From the NCBI GenBank assembly GCA_903885795.1, contig CAISJV010000088.1, forward strand, positions 1 through 64,000: DNA of 64,000 bases, in the 5' to 3' direction. Position 1 is the stretch's first letter, and every line of letters begins with the position of its first letter. The notes below the pieces were generated by a model. It was not told where the DNA came from. It did no database searches and worked only from the letters and a program-made list of their open reading frames with translations. Both the position numbers and the translations under genes were made by a program. This DNA is from an uncultured delta proteobacterium. GTDB taxonomy: Bacteria; Desulfobacterota; Syntrophia; Syntrophales; UBA8958. Shown one piece after another: positions 15,189 to 25,200 of the stretch.

Positions 15189-17441
15189 ATGGAATATCTA
15201 TTGCACAGTCGAAGGACCGTCTTTTTTTCGTATATCCGATATATACTTTTCGTCGGGATATGCAGTATGTTTCTGTGCATTTGCGGAATGAAGGCGGTCT
15301 GCCGGGCGCAAGAACCCTTGCCGAATAGCGCCACTGTGCCGGCGACGACAAAGGCGGCAGCGCAGGACAAGGAAACCTTGACCGCCCCTCCACCGGCGTC
15401 GGGGCCCAAGCAGCAAATCATCATGCCACCGCCGGGGACCGGGAATATGTTGCAAACCCGGGAACAGGGGCCCGGAGGAAATTCAGAACCGACACCGCCT
15501 CCGACGCCCTCTGCCCAGAGAAAGACTCCTCTTGCCCCCGGCAATGTATCGCCGGGTCAAGGACCAGCCATACCTGCACTAAAGAACGAAGTCCCGCCCA
15601 AAGGGCAGCCATTGCCCGGGGCCGAGGGGGGCAGACAGATGATTCCCCCCCCGCCGACAGGTCCTGGTTTGCAGGCAGGTCCGGGTTCACAGATGGGTCC
15701 GGGTTTGCCGGCGGGCCAGGCTTCACCCTTCAACCCGATGTCTACTGTTCCTTCCATGCAGCCGACAATGGGTTCGGCGCCGCAAAGAGGCATGGTAACC
15801 CTGAATTTCGATGACGCTGACGTGTTTACGATCATCCAGACCATCTTTGGTACGGTGCTGAAGGTCAACTATGTGGTAGATCCCCGCATTAAAGGAAGGG
15901 TCACCTTCCGGGCCGTTGCTCCCGTTCCGATGGATAGTGTCCTGCCTCTGATGGAAGTCATTCTGAGGCTCAATGGCATCGGGGTAGTAGAAGAAAGCGG
16001 CCTGTACAGGCTAGTCCCGATCAGTGACATATCGAGGGAGCCCTCACCCGTCAGTTACGGACGTGATCCGGAAAAAATCCAGGTGAAGGGAAAGGCCATG
16101 CTTCAGGTCGTGCCCATCATTTATGTTCAATCTTCCGATGTTCTCAAACTGATTATACCGTTTGCTTCGAGCAATGCCGTTCTTATCGATGTTCCCAAGG
16201 GCAACCAGATCATTATCGTTGATACCGATGCCAACATCAAAAGGATGCTCAAACTTGTTGAGATCTTCGATAACGAAAGACTTGTGAAGACGAAGCCGCA
16301 GGTTTTCGTTTATTCGGTCCAGAACAGCAAGGCCAAAGACATTGCCAATGTATTGCAGCAGACATTCCTGGGCGGCAAGACGACCACGGGAGGTTCCGTC
16401 TCTGCCGGGACAGGCGCGGGCGCACAGAATGCTGCGTCGCCCGTGGGTGCGGGGGGCGCAGCGGGTGCTTTCCAAGGCTCCTCTTCCCAGGCATCCACCG
16501 GTACACAGGTCCCGATTTCCGATTTTACGAAGTTCATTACCGATGAAGTCACGAACTCGATCATTATCCTGTCCACACCGGAAGAGTACATGCTCATCAA
16601 GGAGACAATTGACAAGATAGACATTATTCCGAGGCAGGTTGTTATCGAGGGTTTGATCGCCCAGGTGACCCTGACGGATAATCTGAGCCTGGGGCTGTCG
16701 GCATGGGTAAAGGGAAGTATCGGGAATATCAATGTGGGCGGAGGGGTGGGCGGGGTCGGCCTGGCAGCCGACGTCAGCAAACCGTCGGGGACAGGGCTTG
16801 TCCTATATGGGGTCGATGGTGTAGGTAATCTCCAGTTTTTGATCGCCGCTATGGCTACGGACTCAAAGGCCAAACTGCTTGCTACTCCCCATATCATTGT
16901 CTCGGACAACAAGGAAGCCAAGATCCAGATCGGACAATCGGTACCCATTGTCACATCCGAGACCTTTGGCTCATCAACAGTGGCCCCCCAGCGAACCATA
17001 CAATACCGGGATATCGGCATTATCCTGAAGGTCAAACCCCGTGTAAACGAAGGCGGTCTCGTCAACCTTGAAATATACCAGGAAGTCTCCACCTACAGCA
17101 CTATTCCACTTTACGCCGGGGAACTGCAGATTGTCCTGAACAAAAACGATGCCACAACCAACGTTGTCGTCCAGGACGGCCAAACCATTGTTATTGGAGG
17201 CCTCATCCGGGAAGATACGACAAAATCCCGTTCAGGCATACCCTTCCTGAGCAGTATCCCCTACATCGGCTGGCTCTTCGGCGGGTGGATTGACAACAAG
17301 GAGCGGACGGAAATCATCATCCTGCTGACACCACGGGTGGTTAAAAACCAGAAGGAAGCCGGCGACGTGACCAACCATTATATCGACAATATGGTCGGTG
17401 AGAGCAAAGGAAGAATCAACAAGAAGGATCTGGTCAGGTAA
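15189..17441 (+). CDS. gspD: type II secretion outer-membrane secretin GspD
   Basis: A 750-residue secretin. After the signal region (YILFVGICSMFLCICGM) comes a Pro/Gly/Gln-rich stretch of about 150 residues (PPPASGPK, GPGLQAGPGSQMGPGLPAG) that is not usual in GspD. N0 (MVTLNFDDADVFTIIQTIFG), N1 and N2 domains follow, the N2 interrupted by a Gly/Ala/Ser-rich loop, then the secretin core with VIEGLIAQVTL, NKEAKIQIGQSVPIV, VQDGQTIVIGGLIRE and IPFLSSIPYIGWLFGG. It forms the outer-membrane channel. The start ATG 15189 is close behind gspG, so the two are co-transcribed. GspE and GspF must be encoded elsewhere. Confidence 0.93.
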   Translation: MEYLLHSRRTVFFSYIRYILFVGICSMFLCICGMKAVCRAQEPLPNSATVPATTKAAAQDKETLTAPPPASGPKQQIIMPPPGTGNMLQTREQGPGGNSEPTPPPTPSAQRKTPLAPGNVSPGQGPAIPALKNEVPPKGQPLPGAEGGRQMIPPPPTGPGLQAGPGSQMGPGLPAGQASPFNPMSTVPSMQPTMGSAPQRGMVTLNFDDADVFTIIQTIFGTVLKVNYVVDPRIKGRVTFRAVAPVPMDSVLPLMEVILRLNGIGVVEESGLYRLVPISDISREPSPVSYGRDPEKIQVKGKAMLQVVPIIYVQSSDVLKLIIPFASSNAVLIDVPKGNQIIIVDTDANIKRMLKLVEIFDNERLVKTKPQVFVYSVQNSKAKDIANVLQQTFLGGKTTTGGSVSAGTGAGAQNAASPVGAGGAAGAFQGSSSQASTGTQVPISDFTKFITDEVTNSIIILSTPEEYMLIKETIDKIDIIPRQVVIEGLIAQVTLTDNLSLGLSAWVKGSIGNINVGGGVGGVGLAADVSKPSGTGLVLYGVDGVGNLQFLIAAMATDSKAKLLATPHIIVSDNKEAKIQIGQSVPIVTSETFGSSTVAPQRTIQYRDIGIILKVKPRVNEGGLVNLEIYQEVSTYSTIPLYAGELQIVLNKNDATTNVVVQDGQTIVIGGLIREDTTKSRSGIPFLSSIPYIGWLFGGWIDNKERTEIIILLTPRVVKNQKEAGDVTNHYIDNMVGESKGRINKKDLVR

Positions 17442-17445
17442 AAAG

Positions 17446-18492
17446 ATGAAAGAATCGACTCACATTCTCATCCTGGAAGATCTGGCTACCGACGCGGAAC
17501 TGATTCAATTTGAACTGCAGGAGGCAGGGCTTGTCTTTACTGCAAAATGGGTGATAAATGAAAACGAATATTTGCAGGCCCTCAAGGATTCTCCCCCCGA
17601 TCTCATCCTGTCCGACTACGATTTTCCCCGATACAATGGCGTCGTGGCCCTTGCCGAGGCCAGAAGACAATGCCCTGATACCCCTTTTATCCTGGTCACC
17701 GGCGCCATCGGAGAGGATCGGGCTATTGAGATTCTTACCCGGGGCGCCAAGGATTATGTCCTGAAGAATCGCCTCCAAAGGCTTGCACCGGCCGTCCGGA
17801 GAGCTTTGGCTGAGGCGGAAGAACAAAGGGTGTGCAAACAGGAGGAAGAGGGGCTTCGTGAAGCCCACAGAAACCTGGAACGCCAGGTTTTGGAAAGAAC
17901 TGCGGAATTACAGAAGGAAATAGAGAAGAGACGGCAGATTGAGGGGGTACTGGCAAGGTACAACGAAGGGATTGAGCTTTTAAACTATGCGTCCAGCCGT
18001 TTGCTTGCGAGCGATCAGCCCCAGAAGATGATTGAGGAACTCTGCCTGAAAGTGATGAAATACCTGGGCTGTCACATATTTTTCAATTTTCTTGTTGACC
18101 AGGCTGACGGGCGCCTGCATTTAAATGCCTATGCCGGCATCCCGCCGGAGTCGGCACACGAGATCGAGTGGCTTGACCATGATGTGGCTGTGTGCGGCTA
18201 TATGGTCAGGGACGGCAGCAGGATTATGTTCGAGAATATCCCGGAGACGCCCGACGTACGTACGGAGCTGATAAAATCCTTCGGAATCAAGGCCTATGCC
18301 TGCTACCCGCTCCTGGAACAAAATCGTGTGCTGGGAACAATTTCCTTCGGCAGCCGTTCCAAGACAATATTCAATGTGGAAGAAATGGCAATGATGAATG
18401 CCATCGCCAATCAAGTTGCCATTGCCATGGCTCGCGTCAGGACGGAGGAGACCCTTTGGAAGGGCGAGTCTGATCTGCCCGTGCTTGCCTGA
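17446..18492 (+). CDS. receiver-GAF protein, possibly truncated
   Basis: A 348-residue protein: a response-regulator receiver domain (1-125) with phospho-acceptor Asp57 (LILSDYDFP) and the Lys in DYVLKNRL, a coiled coil (EAHRNLERQVLERTAELQKEIEKR) and a GAF domain (about 180-335). The sequence ends with RVRTEETLWKGESDLPVLA; in relatives a similar ETLRKSEERFRAL segment opens a PAS domain followed by a histidine kinase, so this may be the front of a longer protein cut short. It starts 4 bases after gspD and ends 18 bases from a convergent kinase gene. Without an output domain it would act as a sink or adaptor in phosphorelay. Confidence 0.8.
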   Translation: MKESTHILILEDLATDAELIQFELQEAGLVFTAKWVINENEYLQALKDSPPDLILSDYDFPRYNGVVALAEARRQCPDTPFILVTGAIGEDRAIEILTRGAKDYVLKNRLQRLAPAVRRALAEAEEQRVCKQEEEGLREAHRNLERQVLERTAELQKEIEKRRQIEGVLARYNEGIELLNYASSRLLASDQPQKMIEELCLKVMKYLGCHIFFNFLVDQADGRLHLNAYAGIPPESAHEIEWLDHDVAVCGYMVRDGSRIMFENIPETPDVRTELIKSFGIKAYACYPLLEQNRVLGTISFGSRSKTIFNVEEMAMMNAIANQVAIAMARVRTEETLWKGESDLPVLA

Positions 18493-18510
18493 TTCGGTTA
18501 TGAATGCCGG

Positions 18511-19980
18511 TCACTTCCTGTTTTTCCGTTTTTTTTGCGGCACGACCATTTCGACACGGGTACCCCATCCTTTTCTTGTCTCTATTTCCAGGCGTCCTCC
18601 TATATAATTGAGCCGTTCCCTTATACTGAGAAGGCCGAAACCACCGCTCTTCTTGAAGATCTGATCTATGCTCGCGATGTCGAAACCAATGCCGCCGTCT
18701 CTGACGGTGACTATGATATTTTCTCCCGATTTTTGAAGTGTGACATGTGCTTCTTTCGTTTCGGCATGCTTGACAATATTTAAAAGCAGCTCCCGTATGG
18801 ATCTGTATAGAAATATTTGAACATCCCTATCGATTTTCCGCGCTTTAAGATCATATTTCAGTAAGATTTGAAGACCGTGCTGGTCAAATATCTGTTCACC
18901 CAGCCATTGAAGTGCTTCGACAAGACCCAGTTCATATAGAACCGAAGGACTGAGTTCCCGCGTCAAAGATCTGGTTTGCTGGATGGATTGGTCCACCATC
19001 TCCAGGATCTCCAATATAGGTTCCGTTATGCCGGGAAGAGATTCCTGCTCCATCAGGGCGTTCAATTTTATTTTGGTCAGGGCGAGGGTTTGTCCGATAT
19101 TGTCATGGAGGTCAATAGCGATGCGTCGCCTTTCCCGTTCTTCCGTCATGACGAGCTCCGCCGAGAGGGTCCGCAGCATTTCATTATTGACCAGGATCTT
19201 CCGTTCCGCTTCCAGCCGTTTCGTAATGTCAAGGATCGACAGCACCTTTTTTGTGGTTGACGGAATCGACGCGATGTTTACTATAACATGCAGGGTGTCC
19301 CCGTGTCTGTTGAGCATCTGGAATTCACAGCCGCTCATCGGCATTTCAGCAGGCAACCCGTCTTTGAGAGAAAACCCGCTTGTCTTGCCCGGATCATCGG
19401 GATGAACAAAATCCCCCCAGTTTTTCTTGCCCTCAACGTCTGATCTTGAAAAACCTGTCAGTTCTCCAAACTGCCGGTTGGCCAAGGCGATTGTCAGATC
19501 TTCCTCGATAATGATCGTCGCGGTTCCCGTGTTTTCAAAAATGGTCCGGTAACGCATTTCCGAATCCTTGAGCGCCTCCTCGGCGCGCTTTCTTTCCTTT
19601 CGTTCCGCCACCTCCTGAAGTGCCCTGGACACTGTAGGGGGCAGACGATGAAGCCTGTCTTTCAGGACATAGTCTGTTGCCCCTTGTTTAAGAAGTTCAA
19701 TGGCCGCTTCCCAATCCAATGCTCCGGAGACAAAAATGAAGGGAATGTCCGGATGCCTTTCCTTGGCAATCTTCAGTGCAGACAGACCATCGAAGGAGGG
19801 AAGAGAATAATCTGAAAGAATGATATCCGGCCGATCATCTTCCAGTGAACGGAGAAAAGACTCTTTGTCTGATGCGTATTTCGATGTAAGTGACATGCCG
19901 GCTTCAGCAAGTTCAAAAGCCATCAAGTCGGCGTCCGTTGGGACATCGTCAAGGATCAGAATGCGTAGCTCTTTGTTCAT
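18511..19980 (-). CDS. receiver-PAS-HisKA_3 histidine kinase
   Basis: A 489-residue soluble hybrid kinase. A receiver domain (1-125) with Asp57 (IILSDYSLP) is close in sequence to that of the neighbouring receiver-GAF protein. It is followed by a PAS domain (about 138-258) and a HisKA_3 dimerisation domain with His292 (RRIAIDLHDNIGQTLA) typical of NarX/DegS-type kinases, then the ATPase domain (IVKHAETKEA, VRDGGIGFD, GGFGLLSIRERL). Kinases of this type usually signal to NarL/LuxR-type regulators; none is adjacent. It is read towards the gsp genes, and its upstream region shares the intergenic space that holds the third 65-bp element. Confidence 0.87.
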   Translation of the reverse strand: MNKELRILILDDVPTDADLMAFELAEAGMSLTSKYASDKESFLRSLEDDRPDIILSDYSLPSFDGLSALKIAKERHPDIPFIFVSGALDWEAAIELLKQGATDYVLKDRLHRLPPTVSRALQEVAERKERKRAEEALKDSEMRYRTIFENTGTATIIIEEDLTIALANRQFGELTGFSRSDVEGKKNWGDFVHPDDPGKTSGFSLKDGLPAEMPMSGCEFQMLNRHGDTLHVIVNIASIPSTTKKVLSILDITKRLEAERKILVNNEMLRTLSAELVMTEERERRRIAIDLHDNIGQTLALTKIKLNALMEQESLPGITEPILEILEMVDQSIQQTRSLTRELSPSVLYELGLVEALQWLGEQIFDQHGLQILLKYDLKARKIDRDVQIFLYRSIRELLLNIVKHAETKEAHVTLQKSGENIIVTVRDGGIGFDIASIDQIFKKSGGFGLLSIRERLNYIGGRLEIETRKGWGTRVEMVVPQKKRKNRK

Positions 19981-20040
19981 TGTTCAACCTCGATGCTGGC
20001 GACAGTATAGTCAGTCACTCACTCAATCACAAGTGTTAAT

Positions 20041-20105
20041 TCATCCATTCCCTGATGGATTTTTAAGATGTTTCGCCTCTTGGATAAAGCCTTCACCCTA
20101 TGGAA
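20041..20105 (+). repeat. 65-bp intergenic element, copy 3 (before efflux operon)
   Basis: TCATCCATTCCCTGAT...CTTCACCCTATGGAA, 47 of 65 positions as in copy 2 and no gaps. It lies 32 bases before the adaptor start, and a TATAAT follows at about 20122. The divergent kinase gene starts 60 bases away on the other side. Confidence 0.78.
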
Positions 20106-20137
20106 GATATTACCGAAAAATATAATAATTATCTAAA

Positions 20138-22252
20138 ATGAAAACACATTATCGAATCATACTTCTTCTGTTGGTTGCGGTGAGCTCTTTTCTGGCCGGG
20201 TCCTGGGTTACCCACTATGGGGGCAACCAAAAATCAACGGTGGAACGCAAGATTCTCCACTATGTGGATCCGATGAATCCCTCCTTTAAATCAGACAAGC
20301 CGGGCATTGCGCCCTGCGGCATGGCACTGGTTCCGGTCTATGCCGACCAAAGTATCTCAGCCGCAGACGGAAATGATCTCCGGGCGTCCATGCCGCCAGG
20401 CACGGTCCGTATATCCGCTGAAAAGCAACAATTGATCGGCGTCAAGGTGATGACCGTCGAAAAGGCCCCCTGGAGTCACACCCTGAGGGTACTTGGGCGG
20501 GTAACACCGGATGAGACGCGTGTTTACCGGATCAATGCCGCCGTCAACGGCTGGATCGATGCCGCCCTTCCCGTGACTACGGGCAGTCTCGTAAAAAAAA
20601 ATCAGTTGCTGGCCACTTTCTACTCGCTGGAATATCGTTCTTTATTGCAGTCTTATTTCAACATCATTGGTTCCAGCAAGTCAAATTCCCCCCTCAACAA
20701 GCCTGAAGAGCCAACAACTCGCTATAGCGCTGCCCAGCTTAAACAAATGAGAGACACGATACGGAACTTGGGGCAAGGTACTGAAAATGCTCAGGCCGAT
20801 TATTACAAAAAAAATCTCTTTAATTACGGAATGAGTGAATACCAGTTGGATGAAATGGAACGTACCCGAAAGATTCCCGAGGTCATGGAAATTCGCGCCC
20901 CGATTCCTGGTTTTATTCTTTCGCGGAATGTTTCTCCCGGCCTGCGGTTTGACAGGGGAGTGGAGTTCTTCAGGATTGCCGATCTTTCCCGCGTCTGGAT
21001 TATCACCGATGTCTTTGAAAACGAGGCTTCTTTTTTCAAACCAGGGCTGCGTGTCAAGATGGAATTGCCTTATCAGAAAAAGACCTTATCTGCCCGGATG
21101 AGCGCTGTGCTGCCCCAATTCGATCCCGCCACGCGCACTCTCAAGATCAGACTGGAGGCGGACAACCCCGGTTATGACATGCGTCCCGATATGTTCGTGA
21201 ATGTGGAAATACCTGTGAGTGGTCAGGCAGCCATCATCGTTCCCACAGAAGCGGTTGTCGATTCAGGGCTGAAAAAAACTGTGTTTGTTGATCGGGGGAA
21301 CGGTTATTTCGAACCGAGGCAAGTGGAAACAGGACGTTCGCTGGGAGACCGGGTCGAGATCGCCCGGGGACTCATGCCCGGTGAAAAGATCGTTATTTCG
21401 GGGAATTTCCTGATCGATTCCGAGGCGAAGATGCAGCAGGCAACCGCAGGGATCACCGGAAAGATCGGACGCGACCCGGTGTGCGGGATGAACATCGATG
21501 AGGACCGCGCCAGGTCGGAGGGCAACTACCTGGAATACAGGGGCCAGACTTACTTCTTCTGCGATCCCAAGGAACGGGAAGACTTTCGCAAGGAGCCGGA
21601 GCGTTATCTGAAATTGTCCCCGGGGCAGGGGGTCATGCCGCCCTCCAGGACAAAAGTAAAGGCTGTAGTTGATCACACATCACACGGCGCCATGGAAAGG
21701 ACGGCGACGGATGGCGTGGAAAACGGGTCTCTTCATAATCATAATGGCATGAAGACGGCCATGCCGAAGGATCCGGAGTCATCGTCCCTATCACCCGGGA
21801 TCGTACCCATGGAGGGAGAAAAAGCGCGCGTCCCGCTTCTTCCGGTGTCCCGCAATCCCGTCCAGATGATGCCTGGTCCTGCCGATGGCATGTCAGGTCC
21901 CGGGTTGCCAGGTCCTGCCTCCATGCCCTCACAAATGCCCGGGGGTGCATTTCCTCCGCCGGTCGGCGCCCCGGTCAAGATGTTGCCCGGTCAGGGAACC
22001 GGCATGGCCATGCCGGGGTCACCGGGCGCGGTCACCTTACCGGAGCCAAGAACCGAGGGACCGGGCCGTTCAACCAGTCGTCCACCGAGGAGAAGAGGAG
22101 TGGCGCCATTTGACGGTGCAGTCGAGCCCGGCGTTCAGGAAGGTCCCTCCGCACCGCTGCCAAAAACCAGCGGAACCATCTCTCCGGGAGCAGGTCCCGC
22201 CAGAACCGAGCAGCAGCTGAAGTCTACCGGCAGCGGTCAAAACCATGATTAA
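20138..22252 (+). CDS. heavy-metal efflux adaptor (CusB-like) with YHS domain and Pro/Gly tail
   Basis: A 704-residue periplasmic adaptor. An N-terminal membrane anchor (IILLLLVAVSSFLAGSW) precedes a degenerate heavy-metal-binding domain (YVDPMNPSFKSDKPGIAPCG, where the usual Cys-Pro-Met-His is Asp-Pro-Met-Asn), the adaptor barrel and hairpin (about 85-430), a YHS metal-binding domain (about 445-490, DPVCGMNIDEDRA...YFFCDPKEREDF) and a 200-residue tail rich in Pro, Gly and Met (GMSGPGLPGPASMPSQMPGG). Adaptors normally stop after the barrel. YHS and Met-rich regions bind copper or related soft metals. It overlaps the pump gene by 8 bases. Confidence 0.85.
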   Translation: MKTHYRIILLLLVAVSSFLAGSWVTHYGGNQKSTVERKILHYVDPMNPSFKSDKPGIAPCGMALVPVYADQSISAADGNDLRASMPPGTVRISAEKQQLIGVKVMTVEKAPWSHTLRVLGRVTPDETRVYRINAAVNGWIDAALPVTTGSLVKKNQLLATFYSLEYRSLLQSYFNIIGSSKSNSPLNKPEEPTTRYSAAQLKQMRDTIRNLGQGTENAQADYYKKNLFNYGMSEYQLDEMERTRKIPEVMEIRAPIPGFILSRNVSPGLRFDRGVEFFRIADLSRVWIITDVFENEASFFKPGLRVKMELPYQKKTLSARMSAVLPQFDPATRTLKIRLEADNPGYDMRPDMFVNVEIPVSGQAAIIVPTEAVVDSGLKKTVFVDRGNGYFEPRQVETGRSLGDRVEIARGLMPGEKIVISGNFLIDSEAKMQQATAGITGKIGRDPVCGMNIDEDRARSEGNYLEYRGQTYFFCDPKEREDFRKEPERYLKLSPGQGVMPPSRTKVKAVVDHTSHGAMERTATDGVENGSLHNHNGMKTAMPKDPESSSLSPGIVPMEGEKARVPLLPVSRNPVQMMPGPADGMSGPGLPGPASMPSQMPGGAFPPPVGAPVKMLPGQGTGMAMPGSPGAVTLPEPRTEGPGRSTSRPPRRRGVAPFDGAVEPGVQEGPSAPLPKTSGTISPGAGPARTEQQLKSTGSGQNHD

Positions 22253-25200
22253 CCGGATCATCGACTTTTCCGCCCATAACAAGCTGATTATTTTCCTGAT
22301 CGTTGCCGCCGCCTCCGTGATGGGGTGGTGGTCCATGAAGCACCTGCCTCTCGACGCCATTCCGGATCTGTCGGAAACCCAGGTGATTATCTACTCCCGC
22401 TGGGATCGCAGTCCCGATATCGTCGAGGACCAGGTTACCTACCCGATCGTTACGTCCATGCTGGGCGCACCGGGGGTCAGAACCGTGCGCGGCTTCTCCG
22501 ATTTTGGCTATTCCTTCGTCTATGTCATTTTTGAGGAAGGGACAGACATCTACTGGGCCCGGGCGCGGACCCAGGAATATCTGTCCGCAGTGCTGCAACG
22601 TCTTCCCCAGGGGGTTCAGACAGAATTGGGGCCCGATGCCACAGGACTTGGCTGGGTGTTCCAGTATGTCCTTGTGGATACCACTGGAAAACGTAGCCTG
22701 GCGGATCTCCGCTCCTATCAGGACTGGACCTTGCGTTACTACCTTAAGGCGGTTCCGGGGGTGGCCGAGGTGGCGCCCATTGGCGGTTTTCGCCAACAGT
22801 ACCAAGTCAATCTTGATCCCAACAAACTACAGTTCTACAATATTCCCGTAGGCCGGGTGGTGGAGGCGGTACGTGGCAACAATAACGATGCAGGCGGGCG
22901 CCTGATCGAGTTTGGCGGGACCGAGTACATGGTTCGTGGCCGGGGATATGCCCGGTCCATTCATGATTTCGGAAATATTTCCCTGTCCGTGAGTGAGAGC
23001 GGCTCACCGATCCGCATTCGGGATGTGGGCGAGGTTGTCCTCGGACCCGACTATCGGCGGGGGGTTGCCGACCTGAACGGGACCGGCGATGTCGTCTCCG
23101 GTATCGTTGTCATGCGCCAGGGGCAAAACGCCTTGGATGTGATCGAGCGAGTCAAGAAGAAGATCCGGGAGATCGAACCGGGACTTCCGCCCGGTGTCAA
23201 AATAGTTCCTGTTTACGACCGGTCGGACCTGATCAATCGCGCCATCGACAACCTGAAGTGGACCATTCTTGAGGTCATGATCACTGTTTCCCTGGTGGTG
23301 CTCCTGTTTCTCTGGCATATCCCGAGTGCTGTCATTCCTGTCATCACCATCCCGATTGCCATCCTTATTTCATTCATCCCGTTCCGGCTCATGGGTGTCA
23401 CCGCCAACATCATGTCCCTGGGGGGTATTGCCATCGCCATCGGCGCCATGGTCGATGCGGCCATCGTGGTCGTGGAGCAGACGCACAAGAAACTGGAACT
23501 ATGGGACAAGGAAGGTCGAAAGAGCGATTACCGGGATGTGATCATTGTGGCGGTCAAGGAGGTGGGAGGTACCAGTTTCTTCGCCCTCCTCATCATTGCC
23601 GTGTCGTTCCTTCCCGTTCTCACCTTGGAGGCGCAGGAAGGGCGTCTTTTCAAGCCGCTGGCCTACACCAAAACCCTTGCCATGATCGTTGCCGCCGTCC
23701 TGGCCATTACCCTTGACCCGGCCCTGAGGCTGCTCTTCACCCATGTTCGCAGTTTCAGCTTCCGCCCCCTCTGGATCTGCCGGGCGGTAAACGTTGTGGC
23801 GGGAAGGACTATCCATGCTGAGTCGCGCCACTTCATCAGCAGTTTTTTGATCCGCATCTACGAACCAGCCGTGGCGTGGTCGCTGCGCTGGAAGTGGTCG
23901 GTCATCGGCGCCGCCTTCATTCTGGTCCTGGTGACGGTCCCCGTTTTCCAGAAGCTTGGTTCCGAGTTCATGCCCCCCCTGGATGAAGGGGCGCTCTTCT
24001 ATATGCCCACCACCATGCCGGGTATCTCCGTTACGGAGGCACAGAAGCTGCTCCAGACCACCGACCGAATCATTAAAAGATTCCCGGAAGTCGACCAGGT
24101 CCTCGGGAAGGCCGGCCGTGCCGAGACATCGACTGACCCGGCGCCTTTCTCCATGCTGGAGACCCTGATCACTCTCAAGCCGAAAAGTGAGTGGCGAAAA
24201 GTGGGGACATGGTATTCTGCCTGGGCTCCGGACTGGCTCAAAGCGGTTTTCCGGCGTATAGCGCCCGATACGATATCCACGGCGGAGTTGGTCAGTCAGA
24301 TGAACGAGGCCCTGAGACTGCCAGGTCTATCCAACGCCTGGACCATGCCGATCAAGGGGCGCATCGACATGCTCACGACGGGCATTCGCACTCCTGTCGG
24401 TCTCAAGATTTCCGGCGCCAACCTGGTACAGATCGAGCAGATCGGCGGGCAGGTAGAGGCGATCCTGCGCCAGATGAAAGGGACCAGGAGTGTTTTCGCC
24501 GAGCGGACCGGCGGCGGATACTTCCTCGATATCGACTGGAACCGTGATGAACTGGCCCGCTATGGCCTCTCAATCGACCAGGCGCAGGAAGCGGTCCAGA
24601 ACGCCATCGGTGGGGAAAACATTGCCACCACCATTCAGGGACGGGAACGATATCCTGTAAATGTCCGCTACATGCGTGACTTCCGTAGTAATCCGGAGGC
24701 TGTCGCCCGTGTCCTTGTGCCGGTCGCCGGCGGGCAGAAACAGATTTCCCTGTCCCAGCTGGCCGAGGTGAGCGTGGCGAGCGGCCCAGCCATGATCCGT
24801 GACGAGGATGGCCTGTTAACGGGCTATGTCTATGTAGATATAGCCGGCCAGGATCCGGGAGGTTACATTGCAGAGGCGGACCGCCTACTCCGGACAAAAG
24901 TAGAATTGCCCGCAGGTTACGCTGTCACCTGGAGCGGCCAGTACGAGGCGATGCAGCGGGTCAGGGAACGCCTGGAGATCGTCGTGCCGCTGACCATCCT
25001 GCTGATTATCCTATTGCTTTATCTGAACACCCGATCCATGGTGAAAACGACCATTGTCCTTTTGGCCGTACCATTCTCGGCGGTAGGGGCCATCTGGTTC
25101 CTCCATTTTCTCGGCTACAACATGAGCATCGGTGTCTGGGTCGGACTCATCGCTCTTCTCGGCGTAGATGCGGGAATGGGGGTCTTTATGCTCCTCTATC

